Counted from the stretch's first letter, positions 31,905 through 40,768 are shown. The stretch is 41,294 bases of DNA from Candidatus Parcubacteria bacterium (GCA_027355945.1 DAIEHA010000008.1:1-41294), one strand, 5' to 3'. The notes: generated by a model not told the origin, from the letters alone. Numbers and translations are program-made.

Positions 31905-32411
31905 ATTCCAAAGCCCCGTATCAACAGCCAAATAACCGCCCCTGAGCTCCGCGTCATCGGAGAGGATGGGGCCAACCTCGGCGTCATGCCCCGCGGCGAG
32001 GCGCTTAAACTCGCCCGCCCCGACGAGGGTCTCGATCTCATCGAGATATCCGCACACGCCACTCCCCCGGTCGTACGCCTCATGAGCTACGACAAATTCC
32101 GCTACGAAGAGGATAAGCGCCTCAAAAAGGAGCGGCTTGCGCAAAAAGGAACTGCCATGAAAACGGTGCAAATCAGCGCCCGCGCCGCAGAGAATGACCT
32201 CATGGTCCGCGTCCGCCAGGTGGAAAAATTCTTCGCCCAAGGGCATCCCGTGGAGGTGACGATGCGTCTTCGTGGCCGCGAGAAGCGCAATAAAGACTGG
32301 GCGATGCAAAAACTCCTTGAATTCCTCAAGCTCCTCCCCATGGAATATAAAAAGCTCAGCGAGCCTCGTTTCCTCGGCAACGGCCCCGCCGTACAGATCG
32401 CCAAAAAGTAG
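31905..32411 (+). CDS. infC: Translation initiation factor IF-3, probable AUU start
   Basis: ATT CCA AAG CCC CGT ATC AAC AGC CAA ATA ACC = (M)PKPRINSQITAPELRVIGEDGANLGVM...; the first ATG in the ORF track (31986) would delete the conserved N-terminus; in-frame TAA just upstream. Confidence 0.88.
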   Translation: MPKPRINSQITAPELRVIGEDGANLGVMPRGEALKLARPDEGLDLIEISAHATPPVVRLMSYDKFRYEEDKRLKKERLAQKGTAMKTVQISARAAENDLMVRVRQVEKFFAQGHPVEVTMRLRGREKRNKDWAMQKLLEFLKLLPMEYKKLSEPRFLGNGPAVQIAKK

Positions 32412-32427
32412 CGTTCCGGAGGGCTAC

Positions 32428-32457
32428 TTGACAAAATAGTTATTTGTGTGTTATTAT
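32428..32457 (+). promoter_or_regulatory. Sigma70-type promoter
   Basis: TTGACA-N18-TATTAT, then SD aaggagg. Confidence 0.65.
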
Positions 32458-32483
32458 TATACGGTCATCCCAAAGGAGGGGTC

Positions 32484-32651
32484 ATGACTAGCATCGGTTG
32501 TCTTCTGATTCTCATGGCGGTCGCCTACTGGCGCCCGCGAGTGCTTGCGACCTGCCCCGCGGCAGCCGGGGCAGCGATCTTCGGGGTTATGCTGTACGGC
32601 ATAACCCACACGCCGCAAATCGCGGAGCGCATCCTCCTGCTCATTCGTTAG
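32484..32651 (+). CDS. Small hydrophobic protein, 55 aa
   Basis: SD aaggaggggtc-ATG; MTSIGCLLILMAVAYWRPRVLATCPAAAGAAIFGVMLYGITHTPQIAERILLLIR; own promoter and terminator. Confidence 0.6.
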   Translation: MTSIGCLLILMAVAYWRPRVLATCPAAAGAAIFGVMLYGITHTPQIAERILLLIR

Positions 32652-32667
32652 GGGACGCGCTTCGATC

Positions 32668-32702
32668 GGGGCAGGAACCATCGCCGTTCCTGCCCCTTCC
32701 CA
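32668..32702 (+). terminator. Hairpin terminator
   Basis: ggggcaggaac-catcgcc-gttcctgcccc-ttccc. Confidence 0.55.
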
Positions 32703-32834
32703 TATCCTCACGACCCGCGATGGCGCCATCGCGGACCCCCTCGCCGCATGGAACCATGATGGTGCGGGGCCCTTCAGGGGTAGTTGCAATGTTTTCCACA
32801 ATATGATACCCTCTTACCTATTGAGTAGGAGATA

Positions 32835-32855
32835 CCCCTCGCTAGGGGATTTTTC
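32835..32855 (+). promoter_or_regulatory. Attenuator-like terminator hairpin in the rpmI-rplT leader
   Basis: CCCCT-cgct-AGGGG-aTTTTT ~22 nt before the rpmI start. Confidence 0.5.
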
Positions 32856-32876
32856 AAGAAAACCCATACGAATCCG

Positions 32877-33047
32877 ATGCCTTCAAAAAGCCTTTCAAAA
32901 CGGATAAAGATCACGAAGAACGGGAAGATCGTGCGCCGCCCCATGGGCATCGATCATTTCAAGACGCGCAAGAGCACGAAGACGAACCGCAATTCCCGGA
33001 AGAATGTTTCGCTCAACTTCCCGTTGAAGAAGCTCCTCAACTATTAA
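32877..33047 (+). CDS. rpmI: 50S ribosomal protein bL35 (missed by ORF track, 56 aa)
   Basis: MPSKSLSKRIKITKNGKIVRRPMGIDHFKTRKSTKTNRNSRKNVSLNFPLKKLLNY; directly upstream of rplT. Confidence 0.85.
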   Translation: MPSKSLSKRIKITKNGKIVRRPMGIDHFKTRKSTKTNRNSRKNVSLNFPLKKLLNY

Positions 33048-33065
33048 TCTAACCGTCACACTGCC

Positions 33066-33413
33066 ATGCCGAGAGTCAAAAGGGGCACCATCGCCAATAA
33101 GCGCCGCGCCAAGGTTCTCAAGAGGACCAAGGGATTCAGCTGGGGTCGCAAATCCAAGGAGCGCTATGCGAAAGAAGCGCTTCTCCATGCAGGAGCCCAC
33201 GCATTCCGCGGCCGCAAGGAAAAGAAGCGCACCTATCGCCAACTCTGGAACGTGAAGATCAATGCGGTGATCCGCGAGGAAGGCATGAGCTACAGCAAAT
33301 TCATCGCCGCCCTCAAGAAGGCGAACATCGCCCTCGATCGCAAGATCCTCGCCGATCTCGCCGAGCACGAGCCCGATGCATTCAAGAAGGTGGTGGCTGC
33401 AGCCAAGAAATAG
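33066..33413 (+). CDS. rplT: 50S ribosomal protein bL20
   Basis: MPRVKRGTIANKRRAKVLKRTKGFSWGRKSKERYAKEALLHAGAHAFRGRKEKKR. Confidence 0.96.
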   Translation: MPRVKRGTIANKRRAKVLKRTKGFSWGRKSKERYAKEALLHAGAHAFRGRKEKKRTYRQLWNVKINAVIREEGMSYSKFIAALKKANIALDRKILADLAEHEPDAFKKVVAAAKK

Positions 33414-33419
33414 AAAACA

Positions 33420-33444
33420 AAAAAAGGCCTTAGGGCCTTTTTTC
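33420..33444. terminator. Bidirectional terminator
   Basis: aaaaaaggccttagggcctttttt. Confidence 0.75.
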
Positions 33445-33453
33445 TTCGATCTC

Positions 33454-34035
33454 TTATTTCCTTGCAGGGCCCTCCTTCTGGGTCTCGCGATGCGAGGATG
33501 CGGGCGTTCCCTGACGGCGCTCGGTGGCGCGATGCTGCGGCAGCTGCGGTGCTTGTGACTTCCGGCGCGGTCGCAGAAAATCGTTCGCCTGCTTCAACAC
33601 GTTTTTCGTATCCACATACTTCTTCCCTATCACGTTCATCGCATCGTGGTAAAGGAACCATCCATATCCGCTATGCTCCCTGGGACGGATGACGATCTCC
33701 GCTTTGTGCGTCTCAGCAAGGAAGAGAATGACGGTATCGTAGATGCCCTGCGCGCCGATCTTGAAATAGAAACGCTCATATGCGCGGAAATTCGGGGCGA
33801 TCTTCAGCTCGCTTTTCTTGATACCGGTCTCCTCCTCGAGCTCCCGCAGGGCGGTATCGATGCTCCGCTCGCCAGGTTCGAAATGCCCTTTCGGAAAGTT
33901 CCAATAATTCCCCCGACGATAGAGGAGAAGGAATTTCACCCCGTCGCTCGTCTTACGATATACGACGAAACCCGCAACGACCTGCTTCTTCGTGGGGATC
34001 CTCCTCGGTTCACCGGTATCTTTGGGCGATGCCAT
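33454..34035 (-). CDS. Nudix hydrolase
   Basis: Nudix box GHFEPGERSIDTALRELEEETGI. Confidence 0.92.
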   Translation of the reverse strand: MASPKDTGEPRRIPTKKQVVAGFVVYRKTSDGVKFLLLYRRGNYWNFPKGHFEPGERSIDTALRELEEETGIKKSELKIAPNFRAYERFYFKIGAQGIYDTVILFLAETHKAEIVIRPREHSGYGWFLYHDAMNVIGKKYVDTKNVLKQANDFLRPRRKSQAPQLPQHRATERRQGTPASSHRETQKEGPARK

Positions 34036-34120
34036 GGGGTAATTCTACCACACACCCCTCCCCTCGCGGCACCCTTCTCATTTTCTATATATATGGTATA
34101 ATCATTCCCAGGAGGGTTCA

Positions 34121-34588
34121 ATGATTCAAGCTTTTGGAATAGTCGTTGCGTTTGGCCTTCTGGCGATATTGATCGAATTGGCGCCAGCCTCGCTTGATGA
34201 AATCAAACTAGCGGCGGCGACCGCAGAAGGATTCCAGGTCTTCCAAGTGCCTACCGCGCCAGGAGATCCCCGAGCCATATTCCGGATCACAGGAATTTCG
34301 TCTCGAGGTATTTATCATTGCACTTATGCAATGATGATGTTCTCCACCCCGGACGGATGCGTGGTCTCCGAGGAGATCGCGGCGAATATCGGGTTCTTCA
34401 AGACCCAGACCTTTCGGGGCGACTTCCTGAATGACCGCCTCATGCGGTGGGGCCGTCATAAGGGATACAAGAATCTCCCGCTGCAGCACGACGAGGAGGT
34501 CATGCTGCTCCTCAAGAATATCCTTGTCATGACAAGGATCGTCATCTCCCGCAGCCCGGCGGCGATCGCCGTCATCATCCCATCATAG
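34121..34588 (+). CDS. Hypothetical protein with N-terminal TM/signal
   Basis: TGgTATAAT extended -10, SD aggaggg, ATG; downstream terminator. Confidence 0.65.
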   Translation: MIQAFGIVVAFGLLAILIELAPASLDEIKLAAATAEGFQVFQVPTAPGDPRAIFRITGISSRGIYHCTYAMMMFSTPDGCVVSEEIAANIGFFKTQTFRGDFLNDRLMRWGRHKGYKNLPLQHDEEVMLLLKNILVMTRIVISRSPAAIAVIIPS

Positions 34589-34612
34589 GTTCGCCTGTGA
34601 TGGGCTTTTTTA
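34579..34612 (+). terminator. Rho-independent terminator
   Basis: cccatcatagg-ttcg-cctgtgatggg-cttttttatt. Confidence 0.75.
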
Positions 34613-34641
34613 TTCCCGCTCCTTGATCGCTCCTCGGGTTC

Positions 34642-36408
34642 TCACGAGTGCCGATTCTTCTTAAGGCGCGCCCTCATCTTTTCGAGCGGTTGTGCATTCA
34701 CGATATCATCCTTCGATGCCCATCCCCGCCGCGCCTGCGCGATGCCGTATTCGAGATATGGGAAATGTGCCGGTGCATGCGCATCGGAATCGATGGAAAG
34801 CGGCACGCCGGCATCCACGCACTTTCGGATGTATTCATCCTTGAGATCCGTACGGTCGGGATAGGCGTCTATCTCGAGCACCGTGCCGGTCCGTTTTGCG
34901 GCCATGATCACGGCATCCATATCGAGATCGATGGGGGGACGCCGATCGATGATGCGGCATGTGGGATGGAAAAGGATGTCCACGTGAGGATTTTCCATCG
35001 CGCGAATGACCCTCGCCGTCTGGTCCTTGCGGGAAAGTCCGAAGAACGAGTGCACCGATACCCCTACGACATCGAGCCTCGCAAGCACATCATCGGGAAG
35101 ATCAAGGGACCCATCTTTCAAAATATCGCATTCCGTCCCCTTGAGGACCGTCATCCTCCCCCCAAGCCGCGCGTTCACCGCATCGATCTCCCTCCATTGC
35201 TTCCGTATCCTCGTCTCATCGAGGCCGTGCGTCATCGCAAGGCGCTTCGTGTGATCGGTGATCGCGATATAGCGAAGTCCCTGGGATGCCGCCGCGTTCG
35301 CCATCGCCTCGATGGATGCCGTACCATCGGTCCAGTCCGTCTGTACCTGAAGGTCCCCCGCAAGGTCCCCGTACCCGATGAGCTTCGGAAGCGCGTGCGC
35401 GAGCGCCGCCTGAACCTCTCCCGCATCTTCCCTTAACTCGGGTTCGGGCCAATCCATGCCAAGATGGGCGTAGATCTCCCGTTCATCATCCCCAGCGATG
35501 CGAACCTCCTTTCCCCCGGCAGCCATCCTGAAAAGCCCGTATTCGTTGAGCTTCAATCCTTTCTTTGCCGCGATCTGGCGTATCGCCACATTGTGATCCT
35601 TCGACCCCGTAAAATAATCGAGCGCGGCACCATAGGATTCCCGGGGAACCACCCGGAGATCGACATTGATGCCAGGACGTATCTTTATCGATGATTTCGT
35701 TGCGCCATGCGCAATGACGGACATCGTCCCCGGCATCGCCACGAACGCATCCATGACGGCATGCGGATCGGACGAAATGGCGAGAATATCGATATCGCCG
35801 ACGGTTTCCTTGCGTCGGCGCGCCGAACCTGCGGCGATCGCGCGCTCCACGCCAGGCACGGCGCCGAGCATCGCCTCGATCTCCCGCACCTTCGGCATGA
35901 TATGCCCCAGCACGAACCTATGGCCGCTCCCTTTCGCAAACCCGACCCCCTTCAGGATCTTCTCCTCGCTCTTCTTTCCGAACCCCGGCAATGCCGCGAT
36001 CTTCCCTGCCTTCGCCGCCGCCTCGAGGTCCTTCAGGTTGCGGATGCCAAGCTCTCGATAGAGGCGCTCCACGGATTTCGGCCCGAGTCCCTCCACGCGG
36101 GAAAGTTCGTCAAGCCGCACCGGCATCTCCTTTTTGAGCGTCTCATGATATGCAAGCCGTCCCGTGCGCAGCAGCTCCTCGATATGGTCTGCGATCGATG
36201 CACCCACTCCGGGGATCTCCCGCAACGCCTTTATGCCCCCTTCGGCATAACGCTGGGCCGCCTCCGTCTCAAGTCCCTCAACGGCCTCTGCGGCCTTCTC
36301 ATAGGCGCGCGGCTTGAAGGGGACCTGCTGCATAGCGAGGTATTCCCCGACCTCGCGAAGCACCTTTGCGATATCCTGATTCGTACGCGCCGCCTGCCGT
36401 GGAGCCAT
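34642..36408 (-). CDS. polX: DNA polymerase/3'-5' exonuclease PolX (Pol X + PHP)
   Basis: N-term Pol beta HhH motifs (ALREIPGVGASIADHIEELL), GSARRRKETVGDIDILA, PHP ITDHTKRLAMTHGLDETRI. Confidence 0.94.
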   Translation of the reverse strand: MAPRQAARTNQDIAKVLREVGEYLAMQQVPFKPRAYEKAAEAVEGLETEAAQRYAEGGIKALREIPGVGASIADHIEELLRTGRLAYHETLKKEMPVRLDELSRVEGLGPKSVERLYRELGIRNLKDLEAAAKAGKIAALPGFGKKSEEKILKGVGFAKGSGHRFVLGHIMPKVREIEAMLGAVPGVERAIAAGSARRRKETVGDIDILAISSDPHAVMDAFVAMPGTMSVIAHGATKSSIKIRPGINVDLRVVPRESYGAALDYFTGSKDHNVAIRQIAAKKGLKLNEYGLFRMAAGGKEVRIAGDDEREIYAHLGMDWPEPELREDAGEVQAALAHALPKLIGYGDLAGDLQVQTDWTDGTASIEAMANAAASQGLRYIAITDHTKRLAMTHGLDETRIRKQWREIDAVNARLGGRMTVLKGTECDILKDGSLDLPDDVLARLDVVGVSVHSFFGLSRKDQTARVIRAMENPHVDILFHPTCRIIDRRPPIDLDMDAVIMAAKRTGTVLEIDAYPDRTDLKDEYIRKCVDAGVPLSIDSDAHAPAHFPYLEYGIAQARRGWASKDDIVNAQPLEKMRARLKKNRHS

Positions 36409-36444
36409 ATCTCCATTCTACCGCATCACGCCGTTTTTCCGCAC

Positions 36445-38964
36445 TCATTCCTGCTCGGGTACGAAATCGAACACGCCATTCACATATACGAGTTTCACGC
36501 GATTCCCTTTGAGCACGTTCCTGCCGAGGATCGCCCGAGAAAGCGGCGCACGCACCTTCTCATCGATCACCCTGCGAAGCGGCCGCGCGCCGTATGCGGG
36601 ATCGTACCCGAGCTTCGCGATCTCCCGGAGTGCGTCCGGATCGAAGTCGAGATAGATCCCCTTTTCCTTCATGGTATCCACGAGCTCCGCGAGGTTCATG
36701 ACCACGATCTTCATAAGGTCCTCCGGTCCGAGATTCTTGAAGACGATGATCTTCGAAAAGCGGTTCAGAAGCTCCGGTTTATATACGTCCGTCAGGCGCG
36801 CCTTCACGTATTCGGAGATCTGGTCCATCGATTCACCCTGGGAAAGCGCCTGGTTCACGATATCCGAATGGGCGTTCGAGGTCGCAATGACGATCGTGTT
36901 CGTGAAATCCACGACGCGGTTCAAACTGTCAGTGAGGCGCCCGTCGTCGAACACCTGTAAAAAGAGATCGAGGATATCCGGGTACGCCTTCTCGAACTCG
37001 TCGAGAAGGATGATGCTGTACGGCTTCGCGAGGACCGCATCGGTGAGCGCGCCGCGCATCGCACCATCAGGCGATCCGATGAAGCGCGCATAGCTCGCTT
37101 TATCCTGATATTCCGTCATATCGAAACGCACCATCATCTTTTCCGAACCGAACTGGATATCGGCAAGGATCTTTGCGAGCTCCGTCTTGCCGACGCCCGT
37201 CGGCCCCACGAAGAGGAAGCTTGCGATCGGACCTCCTTTGCGCGCGAGTCCGGACCGATATTCACGGATCGCGTCCGCGACGGCTTTCACCGCCTCCTCC
37301 TGGTCCACGAGCCGCTCATGGACGATCTCCTCCATGCGAAGGAGCTTCTCCGCCTCGTCCTCGTCCGCCTCGTGCATCGGCACGTTCACCATCCCTTCCG
37401 CGACCGCCGTGATCCGCTCCGGACCGAGCACCTTCTCCCCCCGCCGTTCCGCATCCACGAGGGCGCTCTTCATGAGCTCCTCGGCGCTCGAGGGGAGGAA
37501 CTTGTCGCGAAGATATCTCTTTGCGAGCACGACCGCCCGCTTGATCGCCCCGAAGCTTATTTCGATATCCGTCTCGTTCTCGAAAAGCACGCTTTGATAG
37601 GTGAGGACCCGCTCGGCCTCCTCCTCCGTGATCTCCGCAACGGGGATCTTCTCGAATATGGCGACGAAATCGCTGCGGGGTTCGATAAGCTGCTTGAACT
37701 CGCGCGGATAGGTCGACCCGATCACCGGGAACCGGTTCTCCATGATGACGGGCATGAGCGCATCGGCCGCCGAAAGATAGGAGGTCCCCGAGGTACGCAC
37801 AAGGTTGTGAAGGTCCGGGATATGGAGGATGACATTGCCCGCATCCTCGATCTCCTCCACGATCGCCTTGATCCGCGCCTCAAGCTCCTCCGGAGGGGCG
37901 CCAGCCGCAAGGCTCGCAAGATGGAGTTCCACCAGGCGGCGGTCGAAGAGCCCGGTCGGCACGTTGTCGTTCACGAGCGCAAGCGCGAGATGGTGCACGA
38001 TCGATTCTTTGCCGATGCCCGGCTCACCGATGAGGATCGCATTAGGATTGAGCGGACGCGCGAGCGTCTCAATGAGGCGTCCGTATTCCGCGCCGTGCCC
38101 CACAAGGAATCCCGTCGATCCGCCCCGGGCCATATCCGTGAGATCGACGGCGTACCGGTCGAGGATGGGCGTCGGACGCGCGGTCCATGCCCTGTTCATG
38201 ATCCTATGCTTCGCCACCCGGTGCGTACCGATACCGAACCCGCCGAGCACCCGCGGAAGACGCCTGAGCCATCCCCGTTTTACGAGAGATCCGAAAAGGA
38301 GCGCCCGCTCGAGGTCGCCCGGTTCGACCGAGAATTCCCTGAAGAGCATCTCCATCGCATCACCCCCCGTCTTGGCGAGCGCGGAAAACAGGTCCGTGGG
38401 CAATATGAACTCATGGCCCGCCCTGACCGCCTGCGCGAACGCCGCGGCAAGGATCGTCTCGGCGGTCCGTTCGATGCTCCCGCTCTCCCCTTGCGCGCTC
38501 CTCTCGAGAATCTTCTCGAGCTTCTCCTTGAAGTCGCGAATCTTCACATCGAGACGGCGCAGTCCTTCCACGATCACCGGCGATTCAAGGAGGCGATGCG
38601 CGAGCTCCGCAGGAAAATCCTTCCGCGTGATGATGCTCCGATCGAGGGCCCGCTCGAGCGCAGCGAACGCCGCAGGGGATGCGACCTTCGCAAGATTGAT
38701 CCTCCCTTCTCCGAACGATATCTCCGATATGGGCACATCGCCCTGTCCCCGGTGCATGAAAAGGTCTGCGGCGAAGATCAGGAGAAACACGCCGATCCAT
38801 ACCAGGAAATGGATCTTTGAAAAAATGAACGTGAAGATGGCAGCCGCAAGCACGAGGTATGCCACCCGGTCCACTATGCGCACGATCATGCGTCCGCCCA
38901 CCGTCATCCTGAGGCGGGGATCGTCAAGATAGAGCGATGAAGGGTCAAAAGGTCTTTGCTGCAT
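36445..38964 (-). CDS. Clp/Hsp100 double-AAA+ ATPase with N-terminal TM helices
   Basis: Walker A GEPGIGKES and GPTGVGKTE; LLDEFEKAYPDILDLFLQVFDDGRLTD; two TMs (VAYLVLAAAIFTFIFSKIHFLVWIGVFLLIFAADLF). Confidence 0.88.
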   Translation of the reverse strand: MQQRPFDPSSLYLDDPRLRMTVGGRMIVRIVDRVAYLVLAAAIFTFIFSKIHFLVWIGVFLLIFAADLFMHRGQGDVPISEISFGEGRINLAKVASPAAFAALERALDRSIITRKDFPAELAHRLLESPVIVEGLRRLDVKIRDFKEKLEKILERSAQGESGSIERTAETILAAAFAQAVRAGHEFILPTDLFSALAKTGGDAMEMLFREFSVEPGDLERALLFGSLVKRGWLRRLPRVLGGFGIGTHRVAKHRIMNRAWTARPTPILDRYAVDLTDMARGGSTGFLVGHGAEYGRLIETLARPLNPNAILIGEPGIGKESIVHHLALALVNDNVPTGLFDRRLVELHLASLAAGAPPEELEARIKAIVEEIEDAGNVILHIPDLHNLVRTSGTSYLSAADALMPVIMENRFPVIGSTYPREFKQLIEPRSDFVAIFEKIPVAEITEEEAERVLTYQSVLFENETDIEISFGAIKRAVVLAKRYLRDKFLPSSAEELMKSALVDAERRGEKVLGPERITAVAEGMVNVPMHEADEDEAEKLLRMEEIVHERLVDQEEAVKAVADAIREYRSGLARKGGPIASFLFVGPTGVGKTELAKILADIQFGSEKMMVRFDMTEYQDKASYARFIGSPDGAMRGALTDAVLAKPYSIILLDEFEKAYPDILDLFLQVFDDGRLTDSLNRVVDFTNTIVIATSNAHSDIVNQALSQGESMDQISEYVKARLTDVYKPELLNRFSKIIVFKNLGPEDLMKIVVMNLAELVDTMKEKGIYLDFDPDALREIAKLGYDPAYGARPLRRVIDEKVRAPLSRAILGRNVLKGNRVKLVYVNGVFDFVPEQE

Positions 38965-39292
38965 AATAAAGAGTGAGAAATGGGACTGCAAGCCAGAGGG
39001 CATAGGCGAGAATGAAACATCCGGCGATCGCGAAATCGGCGATCGCGCCGATCGCAAGACGACCGGTCCTGAAGATGACCCCCAATATGCGTCCGACGAT
39101 CGTGTAATCCTTGTAAAGAGGCTCGAAGAAGTGCCGTATCGTCACCCGAAGGGCGAATAGACGATCCGCAGCCGCAAGCGATGCCATGAGCCTCCTCCCG
39201 AAGGCCGCCGATCCGTCGATGTACCAATGGTGGAAGAACGCGTAGATCCGATACACAAATCGCACCAAAAGATACGTTACGCTGAAATCCAT
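38945..39292 (-). CDS. Small membrane protein, translationally coupled to the Clp ATPase
   Basis: 115-aa TM-rich ORF overlapping the Clp start by 20 nt; -10-like TATTAT 6 nt upstream. Confidence 0.7.
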   Translation of the reverse strand: MDFSVTYLLVRFVYRIYAFFHHWYIDGSAAFGRRLMASLAAADRLFALRVTIRHFFEPLYKDYTIVGRILGVIFRTGRLAIGAIADFAIAGCFILAYALWLAVPFLTLYYAAKTF

Positions 39293-39304
39293 ATCATAAT
39301 AATA

Positions 39305-39967
39305 TCAGAAAAATCCTGGCCCGGCTTTGGCGGGTCCCTTGCCATCCTGGTTCCGCGTCCGCCTCCCGGAAGGCGCCTCCGCCTTCGTTGCGGCGGCGGG
39401 AGGCAGCTCCGCAGCCATCCTTCCTGCAAGCACGTCGGGGATCTTTCCAAAGTCGCCCTTCAAGACCCTCATCATCTCCTTCGAACGCAATGCCGCCGCA
39501 GGATGATAGACGGGGAACACCGTCCTCCCTCCGATGAGGAACGCCTTACCACGGTCCCTCGTCATCTTCGCCTCGGGGAAAAAATAATTCATGGAAAAAC
39601 GGCCGAGCGTGACGATGAGCTTCGGCCCGATGATATCGATCTGCCTTGCGAGATAGGGCCTGTATGCCGCGATCTCCCCGGGAAGCGGATCGCGATTCTC
39701 CGGGGGCCGGCGTTTCACTATGTTCGTGATATAGACGTCTTCGCGCCTCCAGCCAAGCCCGCGGATCAATTCGTCGAGGAGCTGTCCTCCGCGTCCGACG
39801 AATGGGCGCTTGAGGCGATCCTCGTGCGCACCCGGAGCCTCCCCGATGAACATCACTGCGCAATCCTCATTCCCCTCGCCGAAGACGAGGTTTGCGGGAC
39901 GGAGCGGAAGCGCCGCGTCAATCTCCATCTCCCGTTCGATCTCCGCAAGCGCCGCATGTTTGTCCAT
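39305..39967 (-). CDS. Uracil-DNA glycosylase superfamily (type 4-like)
   Basis: NLVFGEGNEDCAVMFIGEAPGAHEDRLKRPFVGRGGQLLDELI...VYITNIVKRRPPENRDP...VFPVYHPAAAL. Confidence 0.9.
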   Translation of the reverse strand: MDKHAALAEIEREMEIDAALPLRPANLVFGEGNEDCAVMFIGEAPGAHEDRLKRPFVGRGGQLLDELIRGLGWRREDVYITNIVKRRPPENRDPLPGEIAAYRPYLARQIDIIGPKLIVTLGRFSMNYFFPEAKMTRDRGKAFLIGGRTVFPVYHPAAALRSKEMMRVLKGDFGKIPDVLAGRMAAELPPAAATKAEAPSGRRTRNQDGKGPAKAGPGFF

Positions 39968-40011
39968 GCACCTATTATATAAAGTAGCGGGACCGCCCGC
40001 GAGGCATGCCG

Positions 40012-40677
40012 CTAGCGAGGCCTTTTGATCACCTCGATGACCTTGCCGTTCACGAAGAAATCGTCGTGATCGCCGACATAGATGGGCGCGAAGTCCTCCG
40101 TGGAATCGGAGGTGAGCACCACCTGATTATGAGCGGCATCCCTATGGAACCGCTTCACGTTCGCCGCGCCATCGATCACGGAGAGTATGACATCGCCCTC
40201 CTCCGGAGTGCAGTCCCCGCCATCCACGATGAGATAATCGCCGTTATCGATGGTCTCTCCGCGGACCTTCGCCTGATTCATGGAAAATCCGTCCGCGCGC
40301 ACGGCAAAGAGCCCCTTGTTGCTCGCGCGATGCACGAGCGAATTCGATACCCGCAGATACCCGGCCACATTCTCTTCGGCAAGCACTTCCGCAGGACCGC
40401 AATTCGCCACGCCCACGATGGGAATCTGAAGGAGGCGCTTCCCGTGCTCGAGGAATCCGTCGATCCATCCTTCCTTTGGTTTCTCGATGGTTCCCTTCAC
40501 CCTATCGATCCGCAGCAATCCCCTTTTCTCGAGCTGCTGCAGATGATGCTTTATCTTTTGGGCGGAACGATCCCCCACGAGATCGCCGAGCTCCCGCAGC
40601 GAAAGGTTCGAAATGTTCCTGTTCTTTGCAAGACGAAGGATCTTCTCCTGTAGCGGATGCAGTCGTTGTGTTTCCAT
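40012..40677 (-). CDS. lexA: LexA-like (S24 peptidase family) repressor
   Basis: N-term wHTH (LSLRELGDLVGDRSAQKIKHHLQQLEKRGLL), GVANCGPA, catalytic Ser in DGFSMN, Lys in NVKRF. Confidence 0.85.
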   Translation of the reverse strand: METQRLHPLQEKILRLAKNRNISNLSLRELGDLVGDRSAQKIKHHLQQLEKRGLLRIDRVKGTIEKPKEGWIDGFLEHGKRLLQIPIVGVANCGPAEVLAEENVAGYLRVSNSLVHRASNKGLFAVRADGFSMNQAKVRGETIDNGDYLIVDGGDCTPEEGDVILSVIDGAANVKRFHRDAAHNQVVLTSDSTEDFAPIYVGDHDDFFVNGKVIEVIKRPR

Positions 40678-40695
40678 TTTTTTGGATATGCCCTT

Positions 40696-40768
40696 AGTAT
40701 ACCACAGGATACTGGACAGATGTCAATTTCCCTTGACACTTGACAATCCCCTGCCATGGGCGTATCCT
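40696..40768. promoter_or_regulatory. Divergent lexA/small-ORF promoter with palindrome TGTCAA-N6-TTGACA (40721-40738)
   Basis: Minus TGgTATACT (40696-40701); plus TTGACA (40740-40745)-N17-TATCCT (40763-40768); palindrome overlaps both -35 regions. Confidence 0.6.

Noticed and set aside
31986-32411. infC starting at the first ATG
   Set aside because: Would remove the conserved IF-3 N-terminus encoded in frame upstream.
37318-38820. 500-aa plus-strand ORF opposite the Clp ATPase (and similar ORFs at 5345..6358, 19762..21294, 35707..36960)
   Set aside because: Antisense codon-bias artefacts; no motifs, no promoter/SD logic.
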